Shown piece after piece: positions 1-10,047 of a DNA stretch of 64,000 bases. The stretch is from Candidatus Obscuribacter sp. (GTDB lineage: Bacteria; Cyanobacteriota; Vampirovibrionia; Obscuribacterales; Obscuribacteraceae). Every line of letters starts with the position of its first letter. The first letter of the stretch is position 1. The position numbers were made by a program, and so were the translations under genes. The stretch spans positions 124,001 to 188,000 of the forward strand of contig JADYXR010000128.1 of NCBI GenBank assembly GCA_021772095.1. The letters run 5' to 3'. Below the pieces are notes generated by a model. It saw nothing but the letters and a program-made list of their open reading frames with translations, did no database searches and had not been told where the DNA came from.

Positions 1-39
1 GAAAGTATTGCCAGCCACTTTTGAAAAATGCTCATGAGA

Positions 40-1836
40 TCAGTCGACCTCCGGCAGTTTGAACCAGAAAGTGGAACCCGCTCCCAGCCTGCTTACTACG
101 CCAATTGTGCCACCGTGCGCTTCAACAATTGCCTTGCAGATCGAAAGTCCAAGTCCACTTCCTTGCTTGTGAATTTTCTCGGCGTCTTGAACTTGTTTAT
201 ATCGTTCGAAAATGTTGTCGAGTTTGTCCGGCGGAATGCCCGGTCCCTGGTCGATCACCGAGATCTCGATGCCGTCGTTCTGAATCCGATCGGCCATTAA
301 AGTTACTTTGTCGCCGCTGCGAGAATACTTGATCGCATTCGACAACAAGTTTATTAGCACGCGAACGATACGCTCCTCATCGGCGCGGACGCTGAGTTCG
401 TGATCGATGGCTTCCAGTTCTACGCCTTGCTCAGCCGCGGACATGCGAAGAGAGTCCATGGCGGTTTGAAACACCCGATTGACCGGCACCACCGACGGTG
501 TGATTTCCATTTCCCCGGCTTCTAATTTTTCCAGGTCCAGCAGTTCATTGATCAAGTTAACCAGCCGTTCGACGCTCTTCTGAGCCATCGCAAAAACATT
601 GACGCATTTGTCGGGCATCTTTTGCACCGCGCCCTCGACCACCATCTCGATAGTGATAGCGAGCGCCGCAAGCGGAGAGCGCAGATCGTGACTGAGCATG
701 GCGACGAAGTCCTGCTTCGCCTGCTCCAAGCGTTTCCGTTCAGTTACATCGTGAGCCACACAGTAGAACGTTTTTCGGGACGGCTCCCAGCGCGCTGACC
801 ACTGATAATCAAAAGGATCAGCGTCAGAGGAGATCATGCGAACTTCTGTTTCTAAACGCTGACCTTTATTGCTCTTCACTTTCTCAAGAAAATTGTTGAT
901 GCTTTCCCTGTCGTCCTCTAAAACGAAAGAACGAATATCGGCGCCAATTGCAGACTCCGCGTCATGACCGAGTGAGTCGGTCAGAACCTGGTTGACGCGC
1001 TCAATTTCGCCCGAGTGATTTAAACAAAATATCAAGTCGGCGGCGCTATCGAACATCGCCAATTCGCGTTGGTAAGAGTCTCTAAATGCGGTGGCAACAC
1101 CGTGAAAGACTTTATCCAGTTCGGCAATTTCATCGGTGCCTTTGAGCGAGGGCAGAAGCGCCTCTCCATGCGATAGTTTTAAACTGTTCTCTTTGAGATG
1201 CTTAATTCGTTTAACAAATCCTCGACTGAATGCGAAGGTGGCACCAGCGGAAAGGAGGATGCTTGCTAATAATCCGGCGATCGTCCACGTTTTCAAACTG
1301 TCGAGCAGCGCTCCGCGTTCTTTGATAAAGTGATTGTCAGCTCGCGTTTGACTCTGGAACATGGGCTCGACAGTGCTGCTCACTTTTTTGATACGGATAT
1401 CGAGAAGCGCATAAAAGCCAAGCTTTTCTTCAAGGGTCAATCGAATTTTCCGATTGTTGAGTTTGACAGCGCCGTTCATCAATGTGAAATACTTTGCGAC
1501 CTCAGACTTCATTTCATTGATGGCGGCGGCATCTTTTTCTGTCAGAGTCTTATCGGATTGCATCTGCGCAATCAGTTCGTTAGCCTTGAATTCTTTAGCT
1601 TTAAGCTCTTTGAACACACCGGGATCCGGATCCATGGAATCTGCAGTCACGATTGTCACCACCGCGTGGCACTCGCTGAACGCTTTGTAGGCGAGCAAGC
1701 GCCGCTCGGCCAGCGCGATTTGAGAATCGACTGTAGACTCGGCGAATTCCAGAGCGACAATTAAGGCGACGAAAAACACTAGCTGAAAAGCCAGGGGAAT
1801 CGCGATTAAAAATAGCCCTTTGTGAAATATGCGCAT
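40..1836 (-). CDS. Membrane sensor histidine kinase (HAMP-PAS-HisKA-HATPase)
   Basis: This is a complete 598-residue two-component sensor kinase. A membrane segment at about residues 8-31 and another at 184-204 enclose a helical extracytoplasmic sensor region of about 150 residues. A HAMP linker follows, then a PAS domain (about 262-370). The HisKA phosphoacceptor is His383, in the motif [12 protein letters not shown]. The ATPase domain shows an N box ([10 protein letters not shown]), a G1 box (DQGPGIP) and a G2 box (GSGLGLSI). The enzyme should autophosphorylate and pass phosphate to a response regulator, but no regulator gene lies in the window. It starts 3 bases after the stop of the TPR lipoprotein gene, so the two are probably co-transcribed and the lipoprotein may modulate the sensor. 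The signal is unknown. Confidence 0.93.
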   Translation of the reverse strand: MRIFHKGLFLIAIPLAFQLVFFVALIVALEFAESTVDSQIALAERRLLAYKAFSECHAVVTIVTADSMDPDPGVFKELKAKEFKANELIAQMQSDKTLTEKDAAAINEMKSEVAKYFTLMNGAVKLNNRKIRLTLEEKLGFYALLDIRIKKVSSTVEPMFQSQTRADNHFIKERGALLDSLKTWTIAGLLASILLSAGATFAFSRGFVKRIKHLKENSLKLSHGEALLPSLKGTDEIAELDKVFHGVATAFRDSYQRELAMFDSAADLIFCLNHSGEIERVNQVLTDSLGHDAESAIGADIRSFVLEDDRESINNFLEKVKSNKGQRLETEVRMISSDADPFDYQWSARWEPSRKTFYCVAHDVTERKRLEQAKQDFVAMLSHDLRSPLAALAITIEMVVEGAVQKMPDKCVNVFAMAQKSVERLVNLINELLDLEKLEAGEMEITPSVVPVNRVFQTAMDSLRMSAAEQGVELEAIDHELSVRADEERIVRVLINLLSNAIKYSRSGDKVTLMADRIQNDGIEISVIDQGPGIPPDKLDNIFERYKQVQDAEKIHKQGSGLGLSICKAIVEAHGGTIGVVSRLGAGSTFWFKLPEVD

Positions 1837-1839
1837 GAA

Positions 1840-3849
1840 TTAAAACGGACTGTGGGAGACGTTTTTCAGAGCCAGTAACTTCGCTTTGTCGGCGCGTTCG
1901 TTAAACGATTGAGCTTCAGCTTTCAATTCCGCCGCTGAAAATAAATTGGCTATGTGTTTGACAGCCGACACGTAGTGCAGATCAGTCGGTCCCAATATCT
2001 CTTGCATGTGATCGAGGACAGTGATGGAATCTCCACTGGTCGGCCTCAGATCGGTTAGAGCAGTTTTTCCATAAATCGCGCCAAGTTGCTTGATGCTTTC
2101 TAAGAGACGTTCTCTGGGATTGACAAACAATATCTTCCGTTGTTGAGCGGCTTTCGCCAAAAGATCGGCTTCTCTGGCTGAATCACCGGACAACCAGCTA
2201 TTCAGACTCCACGATTCATAAAGAAACTGAAGTTCGCGCGGATTTACCGAGCGCACATTTTCGAGTTCCTCCGCCTTGCGAAAGAATTGATCGGACTCCT
2301 TAAACTTGCCGCCGTACGAATACGTTTCCGCGGTCCGCTGCAGCACGCGGCGCAAAAATGTATTAGCATCCCTATACGCTCTGGTGCCAGATTTGGTATC
2401 GGCGTCGCTAAACGTAGCGCGATAATTGAGACCGCATTTAAATGCTTTGTCGAGCAATTCGATGGCACGCTTGTAATTGCCAACCGCGCGCTGAGCAACG
2501 GCTATACGAAGGTAGGGTGAACGGTCCGTAGGCTCGTCGACACGACCGGCTCGTTCCAATTCTTTAATGGCAGATTCGTATGCAACAACAGCAGCCTTGC
2601 TGTTTTTATTCTCGAGAAACCTTCCATATGCAAGCAGCACTTCAAAGCGCAGCATCGGGTTGGGCGACTCCGAAGAGACTGCTACCATGCGCTTGTAATA
2701 GACCTGGGCGTCAACGGTTTTGCCCCGGGCAGCGAAAGCGTCACCGCCCTTCCGTAATGCCGAAATCGCAAAGTCCTTCGGTATTTGCCGATCGCGTTGT
2801 GTGGCGTTTACACATTTTTCAATCGCCAACTTGGCGTCGTCGTATTTCTTCTGCGCGATATAGATTTGCACAAGCTCAGCCAGGGAGGCGCAATACACCT
2901 GAGTGGACACCGCCGGCTGCTTCTCGAAAAAATCAATTATCTTCTTGTTACCCTCAGTCGCCTCTTTTAAATTGCCGGCACTGCGGTTTGCTCTAGCCAG
3001 CTCCAATTGAATATTCGGCCAGTCCGGCGCAATTGCAGGCACACGCTGCAGTTCGTCCAGCGCTTGCCTGAAGTAACGAATCGCAGCTGTAAAATTCTTG
3101 GAGTCAGCTTCCAGACGACCCAGCCCAACGTGGCACCTGTAGTGGATAGCCGGATCAGAAGTCATGCCGATTGCGTTATTGAATTCAAAACGCGCGGCAT
3201 CGAACATACGATTCACCCGGTACGAATTCGCCAGGTTAAAACGTTCAAGCGCGGTAAGCGGCTTGCCGCCTGCCTTATCGCTTAACTCTATGACTTGCTT
3301 TCTATACTCGAGCGCTTCATTCGTTTTCCCATGCGACTCCAATAATGCCGCCAATCGCTGTATGTCTTCATTCAGAGCAGCCACCGCCCGCGGTTCCCCA
3401 GCAGCAGGGTTTAATCCATTCTTAATGGTTTTGCTAAGCTCTTCTATGTGCTGTTTATAGATTCCTTCAGATCGCTGCGATTTTCCATTTTTTTCATAAA
3501 ATGCCGCAGCTGCATTAACTAAATCAATCAATTCCTTCGAATCAGTTTTATAAACTCTCCGGGCCTCATCCAGAGCGTCCGTCCAGATCACATCCATCGG
3601 TTCAAACGCAACGTCCCGCTCGATTCGGAAGCACAGGGCCGCAATCGTTTTCATCCGGCGCCTTGACGATTCCTCGGTGCGGGAACCGCGGAAAAGACTG
3701 GTGAAACTTTTGTTGGCTTCCGCTGATTTTCGCAACAACGAATCGCGTTGGCTATCGGCCTGGGACTGCCCGCAGGCTGACAGAACAAACGGAAGGCACA
3801 CGAGGATAGCCAGTCTCCACGCCCTCTCGATCGATCTTGCCGGCGTCAT
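1840..3849 (-). CDS. TPR-repeat lipoprotein
   Basis: The 669-residue product begins with a lipoprotein signal peptide: a basic start, a hydrophobic stretch and the lipobox LSAC near residue 25. It should therefore be exported and lipid-anchored. The rest is almost wholly helical with many tetratricopeptide-like units, for example YRVNRMFDAARFEFNNAI, NFTAAIRYFRQAL and KYDDAKLAIEKCV. TPR arrays bind other proteins. No catalytic motif is visible. The gene lies 3 bases upstream of the sensor kinase gene and 32 bases downstream of the aldehyde dehydrogenase gene, which fits one transcript. A role as an accessory protein to the kinase is inferred only from this linkage. Confidence 0.88.
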   Translation of the reverse strand: MTPARSIERAWRLAILVCLPFVLSACGQSQADSQRDSLLRKSAEANKSFTSLFRGSRTEESSRRRMKTIAALCFRIERDVAFEPMDVIWTDALDEARRVYKTDSKELIDLVNAAAAFYEKNGKSQRSEGIYKQHIEELSKTIKNGLNPAAGEPRAVAALNEDIQRLAALLESHGKTNEALEYRKQVIELSDKAGGKPLTALERFNLANSYRVNRMFDAARFEFNNAIGMTSDPAIHYRCHVGLGRLEADSKNFTAAIRYFRQALDELQRVPAIAPDWPNIQLELARANRSAGNLKEATEGNKKIIDFFEKQPAVSTQVYCASLAELVQIYIAQKKYDDAKLAIEKCVNATQRDRQIPKDFAISALRKGGDAFAARGKTVDAQVYYKRMVAVSSESPNPMLRFEVLLAYGRFLENKNSKAAVVAYESAIKELERAGRVDEPTDRSPYLRIAVAQRAVGNYKRAIELLDKAFKCGLNYRATFSDADTKSGTRAYRDANTFLRRVLQRTAETYSYGGKFKESDQFFRKAEELENVRSVNPRELQFLYESWSLNSWLSGDSAREADLLAKAAQQRKILFVNPRERLLESIKQLGAIYGKTALTDLRPTSGDSITVLDHMQEILGPTDLHYVSAVKHIANLFSAAELKAEAQSFNERADKAKLLALKNVSHSPF

Positions 3850-3881
3850 GCCATCACCATTGTTGCAAAATTCGGCTCACA

Positions 3882-5354
3882 TTATTTTCCGTTTGGTCCG
3901 TACGGATACCACCAGGATTTAGCCGCGCTGTTAAATTCCCAATGGACATGTTTTGTCTCGCGAAACTCTTCCAGCCCTTCAGAACCCAGTTCCCGGGCGC
4001 CGCCACTTAGTTTCATTCCGCCGAACGGTCCAGCATAGTTGTCGGTCAACGGATCGTTTATCCAGATCGTTCCAGCTTTAACTTCTTCCAGGAAGATTTT
4101 GGCTTTCATCGGGTCCTGGGTCAAAAGGCAGGCACCAAGACCGAAGTCGCAATCGTTGACGTAATCAATTGCCTGTTCGAAATTGTCGTATTCCATAAGC
4201 GGCATCGCCGGTCCGAAAGTTTCCTCTCTCATAATTCGCATAGAATGATCGACGCCAGTTATCACTGTCGGCTCGTAGAAGTAGCCCTTGCCGAGCTTCT
4301 CCGGGCGTTTGCCACCGATTAGAACTTTAGCGCCGCAGCTGACGGCGTCCTTGATATGTTCGTCCACCTTATCGCGATAGGTCGCTCCGATCATCGGTCC
4401 GACGTCTGTTGATGGGTCGATGCCGGCGCCCAGTTTCAAATCTTTTACGAACGAAACGATGGCATCACGGAATTCAGTGAAACGTTTGCGTGGCAAGTAA
4501 ATTCTTTCGGTCGACGTGCAAACCTGTCCGGCATTGGTCAACGCCGCATAAGCCAGTGCGCGCGCGGCAAGCTCAGGGTCAGCGTCTTCAGCGATGACAA
4601 AACCGTCTTTGCCACCCAACTCCAGGTGCAACTTTTTCATCATCGGCGCTGCAAGCGATGCGATGCGCTGACCGGTGGCGAGGCTGCCGGTGAAAGCGAT
4701 TACCTGCACATCACGATGAATAACGAGTGGCTCTGCCACTTCTTTGCCCAGTCCGTTGACTACGTTTATAACACCCTCGGGGAAATGATCGAAGCACTTT
4801 TCGACGAGCAGCATCGTTGTTAGTGGCGTCAGTTCACTTGGTTTAATAATTACCGTATTCCCGGCAGCCAGTGCCGGCGCCATTTTCCAAGCCAGCAACA
4901 GCAGCGGATAATTCCATGGCACGATACAGGCGACGACGCCATACGGTTCCTTGATTACCAGATTCAATTGGCTGTACTCACCGGATGGCAGTACGCGTCC
5001 GCGTTCATGACGACCAAGTTCGGCGTAGTACTCGAACGTGTTCATCAACCATTCGAACTCTTCCTCGTTTTCCGGAACCGGTTTTCCCTGTTCAAGAGTG
5101 AGAAGACTAACGATTTCGTCGCGATGGGCGCGCATCTTGTGCGACGCTTCATGCATCATCTCAGCGCGCGAATTCGCCGACACGCGCTTCCAAGTTTTAA
5201 ACGCCGCTTTCGCCGCATCGACCGCTGCCAGAGCGTCTTTCTCAGTGCCGCGCGGAACGCTGTCAATCACTTCTTCTGTTGCCGGATTGATGACGTCGAT
5301 ATTTTCAGTGGCACTACCCCTGGTGAACTTGCCATTGATGAAATGCGTTTGCAT
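3882..5354 (-). CDS. NAD(P)-dependent aldehyde dehydrogenase
   Basis: The 490-residue product is a full-length aldehyde dehydrogenase, which oxidises an aldehyde to the acid with NAD(P). The oxyanion asparagine is Asn148 in VPWNYP. The cofactor site is FTGSLATGQ at about 221. The general base is Glu245 in LELGG, and the catalytic nucleophile is Cys279 in GQVCTSTE. The motif EETFGP lies near 378. The sequence resembles betaine, succinate-semialdehyde and gamma-aminobutyraldehyde dehydrogenases, but the substrate cannot be assigned from sequence alone. It is the first gene of a probable three-gene minus-strand transcript with the TPR lipoprotein and sensor kinase. ATG is preceded by AGGGCTGCGC, a modest ribosome site. 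Confidence 0.93.
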   Translation of the reverse strand: MQTHFINGKFTRGSATENIDVINPATEEVIDSVPRGTEKDALAAVDAAKAAFKTWKRVSANSRAEMMHEASHKMRAHRDEIVSLLTLEQGKPVPENEEEFEWLMNTFEYYAELGRHERGRVLPSGEYSQLNLVIKEPYGVVACIVPWNYPLLLLAWKMAPALAAGNTVIIKPSELTPLTTMLLVEKCFDHFPEGVINVVNGLGKEVAEPLVIHRDVQVIAFTGSLATGQRIASLAAPMMKKLHLELGGKDGFVIAEDADPELAARALAYAALTNAGQVCTSTERIYLPRKRFTEFRDAIVSFVKDLKLGAGIDPSTDVGPMIGATYRDKVDEHIKDAVSCGAKVLIGGKRPEKLGKGYFYEPTVITGVDHSMRIMREETFGPAMPLMEYDNFEQAIDYVNDCDFGLGACLLTQDPMKAKIFLEEVKAGTIWINDPLTDNYAGPFGGMKLSGGARELGSEGLEEFRETKHVHWEFNSAAKSWWYPYGPNGK

Positions 5355-5602
5355 GCGCAGCCCTCAGTTAACGATGTCCGACAATTTTAAATGACTGGCA
5401 ACCGCTGAATCAGTAATAAATAAGAAAACTTAGAAGAATCGGCGCCGCTTCTCAGGGACGGGACTTACGATGATTTATTGTTTCTGCAGCTCCCAAAAAC
5501 TTTTTTTTCAGTGTGAATGAAACCAAAAGTGATACCAAAAGACAAAGTTATCGGAGATTTTTTACCAACCGTCTCAATGGAGCACGGACATACAAACCAC
5601 TT

Positions 5603-6541
5603 TTATTGCGGACTAGCGGCCTCTGGAACGAGCTTCTGCAGCCGTTCCAGGATATCGGTTCCGTCAAATCGGAAGCGGATGTCGCGATAATAGAGACCGG
5701 CCGCTGTAATTGCGATCGACATTGAAACGATGTTGTTGATTGTTTGGGAAACGGTCTCCAACACGCGCAAGTAAAACGGCAAGTCAAGATTGGGGTTTTG
5801 CGTGACCAGATAACTTTCGTAGATTTCAAAGGGCAGAAGGAAACAACTGGTGGCAATCATCAGCAAAAACACCGATGCCGTCAGCAAGCACACGAACGAA
5901 CCGCCGCGCATCGGGTAGTTGAAGCCGAGTTCAAAGGCGCGCTTAAAAATTGCGTCCAACTTTATGTTCTCAGTCGAGATGGCGCCGAACAGCAAAATGG
6001 TTATCAAAAGCGCGATCGCCGTAGCCACCACGATGAACAAACCGCCCACGAAAGCAACCGGAAACGCCAAAAGACCCATCAGACCACCAAAAGCTCTGAT
6101 TGCAAAACATAAGAAGAACAGCACGGTGATGAAGAAACCGATAAAAATCGGGATGAACGATCCGAATGTGAAGATGGAAAAGACCGCCCACTTTCTGCGA
6201 GTCGCGTATTTCATCGCCTCTTGGAAATTGGTATCGATGTCAAAAACGATGCGGTAGAGGGCGGTAGCGCGTATCGCCACGAGCCACTGGGAAATCAATA
6301 ATAAAATCAAAGCGAGCATGAGCCAGCCGCAATCTTGATAGATAGCCTGGAAATTTTCCGCTTTCAGACTCTGAAGCGTGTGGGCAAGACCGATTGCCAG
6401 TCCGGAAGTAGCCAGGCTTGCCAGAAGAGACGGCCAAAACAAGCGGGCTGTCATGTAGCGCCACTGGCAGCGAAACATCCGAAAGGCGATACTGACCAGA
6501 TCGCCCAGTCGTAATGGTTTTAGAGGTAACTGATACAACAC
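5603..6541 (-). CDS. Multi-pass membrane protein of unknown function
   Basis: This 312-residue protein has about six hydrophobic segments, including strong ones near residues 70-88, 125-150, 152-180 and 210-235. No catalytic motif is visible. The amphipathic N-terminus (PLKPLRLGDLVSIAFRMF) resembles that of uncharacterised membrane proteins with a glycerophosphodiester-phosphodiesterase-like membrane domain, but I cannot assign a family firmly. The start is GTG with no clear Shine-Dalgarno sequence. The gene diverges from the HD hydrolase gene, with about 140 bases between their starts. The 248 bases between its end and the aldehyde dehydrogenase start hold no recognisable element. Confidence 0.8.
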   Translation of the reverse strand: MLYQLPLKPLRLGDLVSIAFRMFRCQWRYMTARLFWPSLLASLATSGLAIGLAHTLQSLKAENFQAIYQDCGWLMLALILLLISQWLVAIRATALYRIVFDIDTNFQEAMKYATRRKWAVFSIFTFGSFIPIFIGFFITVLFFLCFAIRAFGGLMGLLAFPVAFVGGLFIVVATAIALLITILLFGAISTENIKLDAIFKRAFELGFNYPMRGGSFVCLLTASVFLLMIATSCFLLPFEIYESYLVTQNPNLDLPFYLRVLETVSQTINNIVSMSIAITAAGLYYRDIRFRFDGTDILERLQKLVPEAASPQ

Positions 6542-6681
6542 TGAAATGGACTTACACCAGTCGGCATGGGGGCCAGTATAATAGGATACCTTTTGTCAGA
6601 GCGGAAGGGTCTGTAAAAGCAAGTCGACAAGGGTCGGTTTGCGCGGACCTCTATCCACTTCGTCATCCCTGCGCGGTAGCC

Positions 6682-7992
6682 ATGAGTTCCAGATCGGACA
6701 AACGCACTTATCTTGACCCGATTCATCAAGACATCGTTCTTGACCGAAAGAAACCTGCTGAGAAATTGATCATCGATTTGATCGACACTGAGGAGTTTCA
6801 GCGTTTGCGGCGCATCCATCAGCTCGGGGTGTCATATTTCACTTTTCAAGGCGCTGAGGGTTCGCGGTTCACACACTCGGTCGGGGTGATGCACGTAGCC
6901 AATAGCCTGGTCGATCATCTGACCGAACAAACTGACGGCATGGAGGAACTGCGACCGCTGATTCTGGCGTCTGCCTTGCTGCATGATATTGGGCATGGAC
7001 CGTTCTCGCATGTGACGGAGAAAATTCTGGGCTACGACCACGAAGATTGGTCCTGCAAAATCATCGCCGGCGATACGCAAGTCAGACGGGTTCTGGATAA
7101 TTTCAAACCAATTCCGAATTTGGCTGAAACGATTGTCAAAGTTTTGAAGAAAACTTACACGCCGCATTACGTGTCACACATGGTGTCGAGCCAGTTGGAC
7201 TGCGACCGTTTCGATTATCTGCTGCGCGACAGTTATATGACTGGTACCAAATACGGTTTGTTCGCGTTGCATCGAATTTTGCGTTCACTCGAGATAGATC
7301 AAGAGAACGACAGGATTATCGTGGTTGGCGAGAAAGGACAAATCGCAGTCGAAGATTATTTGTTTGCTCGTTATTCGATGTACGCGCAGGTTTATTATCA
7401 TCGTAAAAACCTTGCCGCACGCGCACTGTTAGCCAGTTTGATTAAACGAGTGAAGACCATTCTCAATGACAGCACACGTCCGGTTTGCTTTGTCGACGAA
7501 GCGACCATGAAGTGGGTTTCTGGTGACGAACTGAAAGTGAGCGATTATTTGCAGCTCGATGACATTCAGCTCAACTATCATATTAAGAGATGGGCAGAGG
7601 ATCCGGATCCTGTGCTGTCCGACCTGTCCAAACGTTTCTTACATCGACGATTATTCAAAGCGATTCGCATTCCTTCAAGAGAAAGTGGATTGGTCAAAGA
7701 CATTGAAAAAGAAGCCCGTCGTCTGCTTGAAGAAAAATCGTTAGACCCTGAGTATTACTTGGGAATCGAGTCTACCGGTTTCCGTCCTTACGACTACTAT
7801 CGTCCCGATGACGATCATCCGCAGACAAATATCATTGTGAAAACCGATGGTGGTATCACTTCGGAACTCTCAAAGATTGCCCCGGCAATCGAAGCACTTG
7901 TAAAAGGTAATTACGAATCGACCTGGCTCGTCTTCCCGGATGAGATTCAGGACAAATTAGCTGTTATAAGAGAACTTATACCGGCGTATTAG
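6682..7992 (+). CDS. HD-domain phosphohydrolase (SAMHD1/dGTPase-like)
   Basis: This 436-residue protein belongs to the HD superfamily of metal-dependent phosphohydrolases, close to the group of deoxynucleotide triphosphohydrolases that includes SAMHD1-like enzymes. Metal-site signatures are RFTHSVGVMHVA (first His), ALLHDIGHGPFSH (the HD pair) and QLDCDRFDYLLRDSYMTG (the last Asp with following active-site residues). The motif RLRRIHQLG precedes them, as in the family. The reading frame is open upstream to 6514, but the upstream part is not conserved-looking and would overlap the divergent gene. The ATG at 6682, giving MSSRSDKRTYLDPIH, is the better start. Nucleotide triphosphate hydrolysis is likely, but the substrate is unproven. 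It lies 43 bases upstream of ffh. Confidence 0.9.
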   Translation: MSSRSDKRTYLDPIHQDIVLDRKKPAEKLIIDLIDTEEFQRLRRIHQLGVSYFTFQGAEGSRFTHSVGVMHVANSLVDHLTEQTDGMEELRPLILASALLHDIGHGPFSHVTEKILGYDHEDWSCKIIAGDTQVRRVLDNFKPIPNLAETIVKVLKKTYTPHYVSHMVSSQLDCDRFDYLLRDSYMTGTKYGLFALHRILRSLEIDQENDRIIVVGEKGQIAVEDYLFARYSMYAQVYYHRKNLAARALLASLIKRVKTILNDSTRPVCFVDEATMKWVSGDELKVSDYLQLDDIQLNYHIKRWAEDPDPVLSDLSKRFLHRRLFKAIRIPSRESGLVKDIEKEARRLLEEKSLDPEYYLGIESTGFRPYDYYRPDDDHPQTNIIVKTDGGITSELSKIAPAIEALVKGNYESTWLVFPDEIQDKLAVIRELIPAY

Positions 7993-8035
7993 CGCTACCC
8001 CAGGGCAAGACAACGGCAATGAGGAAATCGAAAAC

Positions 8036-9601
8036 ATGTTCGATACACTGACAGACAGACTACATTCTACGTTTCGGAATTTGACCGGCGACGCCAAACT
8101 AACGGCGGAAAACATCGAAGAAGCGATCAACGATGTGCGCAAGTCGCTGCTCGAAGCAGACGTCAGCTTAAAGGTAGTGAAACTATTCATCAGCCGCGTC
8201 AGACAGCAAGCGCTGGGCGCCGAAGTGCTCGAGTCGGTGACGCCGACGCAGCAGTTCGTCAAGGTCGTGCACGATGAGCTGGTCACCATCCTTGGTGGCG
8301 AGAACGCGCCATTGAACCTGGACGGCAGTCCTGCCGTGATCATGCTTCTTGGACTGCAGGGTTCCGGTAAAACTACCGCCTGCGGCAAGCTCGCTTATAA
8401 GCTTCGCGGCGAAGGCATGAAACCGCTAATGGTGGCATGCGACGTGCAAAGACCAGCTGCTATCAAGCAGTTGCAAACGCTGGGCGCGCAAATCGACATT
8501 CCGGTTTTTGCAATCGAAGGTCAAACCGACGTTCAAGAAATTGCTGAAGCGGCAATCGAGCACGCCAAGAAAGAAGGCTTGCATCCGGTCATTCTGGATA
8601 CGGCTGGACGCTTGCAGATCGATACGGCTCTAATGGCTGAATTGATGATTCTCGATCGCGCCTTTGAGCCGATTGAGAAACTGCTGGTTGTCGATTCGAT
8701 GACCGGTCAGGAAGCCGTCAACGTCGCCGACACCTTCAACACTCAGTTAACGGTAACCGGACTGATCCTGTCAAAAGTCGACGGTGACGCCAGAGGCGGA
8801 GCGGCGCTCTCAGTGCGCGAAATCGTCGGCAAGCCGATCAAGTTTATTTCGACCGGTGAGAAACTCGACAATCTCGAAGCCTTCTATCCGGACCGCATGG
8901 CTGGTCGCATTCTCGACATGGGAGACGTTCTGTCCTTAGTCGAAAAAGCGCAGCAATCAATTGACGAGAAAGACGCCGAGCGCGTCGCCATGGAGATGAT
9001 GAAGGGCGATTTCACGCTCGAGATGTTCATCGACATGCAAAAGATGATGAAGAAGATGGGCTCGATTGGCGACATCATGAAGATGATGGGTGTCGGCGGG
9101 ATGTTTGGCTTGAATTCAACACAACAGAAAGCGGTTGCAGAACACGGCGAGCAGATGATGTCGCTGTACGAAACCGCGATCAATTCGATGACCAAGCAAG
9201 AACGCAAAAATCCGGAGCTGATCGATTTTCCTCGGCGGCGACGAATCGCTAAAGGGGCCGGTCTCAAAGATGCTCAAATCGGACAATTGTTAAATGAGTT
9301 TCAGCAAATGAAAGCCATGATGGGCTACATGAAGCCGATGATGAGTGGCGGCGGAATGCCTGGAATGGGCGGGATGCCCGGCATGGGCGGAATGCCCGGA
9401 ATGCCGAAACTGCCAGGCATGGGTGGAATGCCAGGTTTGCCTGGACCGGGTAAAGGCGGCAATATGCCATCCGGAATGCCCGGTATGTTCGGTATGCCCG
9501 GAATGCCAGGCGGACCGAAAGGTTCTTCGACGCCAGGCGGAGCAAGTCCGGCCGGCTTCGGACGCGGTCGCAGACTGCGCAAGAAGAAGAAAAAACCTTA
9601 A
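8036..9601 (+). CDS. ffh: Signal recognition particle protein Ffh/SRP54
   Basis: Ffh is the GTPase of the signal recognition particle. It binds SRP RNA and signal peptides and delivers ribosomes to FtsY at the membrane. The N domain is at residues 1-90. The G domain carries the P-loop GLQGSGKTT (about 106-114), DTAGRL (188-193) and SKVDGDARGG (246-255). The methionine-rich M domain follows, with the RNA-binding motif RRRIAKGAG. After about residue 440 the protein has an unusually long low-complexity tail of Gly, Met and Pro (repeats of GMPGMGG), ending in a basic GRGRRLRKKKKKP. Total length is 521 residues, longer than the usual 450 or so. It is followed by rpsP and a KH gene, an order common in Firmicutes and Cyanobacteria. 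Start ATG is preceded by a weak GAGG. Confidence 0.98.
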   Translation: MFDTLTDRLHSTFRNLTGDAKLTAENIEEAINDVRKSLLEADVSLKVVKLFISRVRQQALGAEVLESVTPTQQFVKVVHDELVTILGGENAPLNLDGSPAVIMLLGLQGSGKTTACGKLAYKLRGEGMKPLMVACDVQRPAAIKQLQTLGAQIDIPVFAIEGQTDVQEIAEAAIEHAKKEGLHPVILDTAGRLQIDTALMAELMILDRAFEPIEKLLVVDSMTGQEAVNVADTFNTQLTVTGLILSKVDGDARGGAALSVREIVGKPIKFISTGEKLDNLEAFYPDRMAGRILDMGDVLSLVEKAQQSIDEKDAERVAMEMMKGDFTLEMFIDMQKMMKKMGSIGDIMKMMGVGGMFGLNSTQQKAVAEHGEQMMSLYETAINSMTKQERKNPELIDFPRRRRIAKGAGLKDAQIGQLLNEFQQMKAMMGYMKPMMSGGGMPGMGGMPGMGGMPGMPKLPGMGGMPGLPGPGKGGNMPSGMPGMFGMPGMPGGPKGSSTPGGASPAGFGRGRRLRKKKKKP

Positions 9602-9729
9602 ACTGCCGAGCCGATCGCTAACTAATGCAAAGCATGATTAACAGCAGATCTGGCGGTAAATGCATATACACCTGTTAAAATAACCATTCACATACTTATT
9701 GACTCGCAAGACTTGAAGAGGGACAACCA

Positions 9730-10047
9730 GTGGTTAAGATACGGCTTAAGCGCATAGGCGCCAAGAAAGCCCCCCACTACAGAATCGTAGCTGTAGACGG
9801 GCGCACGCGTCGTGATGGCAAGCCAATTGAAGAAGTCGGGTACTATAACCCCCGTTCGAAAGAACTTAGACTAGATAGAGAAGCAGTTGAACGATGGATG
9901 ACAAACGGAGCTCAACCAAGCGATACGGTAGCGGCCCTGATAAAAAGGGCGGCAGCGGCGGCGGATACGGCGGCGGGCGGAGCAGCGGTGGGTACCGCGG
10001 CGGCAGCTCCGGCGGCGGCGGCCAAAGGCGCTTCCAAACAAAGCTAG
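9730..10047 (+). CDS. rpsP: Small ribosomal subunit protein bS16
   Basis: The protein matches bacterial ribosomal protein S16 from its first residue ([19 protein letters not shown], then [17 protein letters not shown]). It is a core protein of the 30S subunit. The start is GTG at 9730, with GAAGAGGG about 6 bases upstream. The conserved body is about 80 residues. A further alanine-rich tail of about 30 residues extends to 105 and ends ASKQS. The last 154 bases also encode the start of the next gene in another frame. The alanine-rich tail is therefore the same DNA as the glycine-rich N-terminus of the KH protein. Confidence 0.97.
   Translation: MVKIRLKRIGAKKAPHYRIVAVDGRTRRDGKPIEEVGYYNPRSKELRLDREAVERWMTNGAQPSDTVAALIKRAAAAADTAAGGAAVGTAAAAPAAAAKGASKQS

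Noticed and set aside
6514-6681. 56-codon N-terminal extension of the HD protein
   Set aside because: The sequence does not look like the family, overlaps the divergent gene, and a better start exists at 6682.
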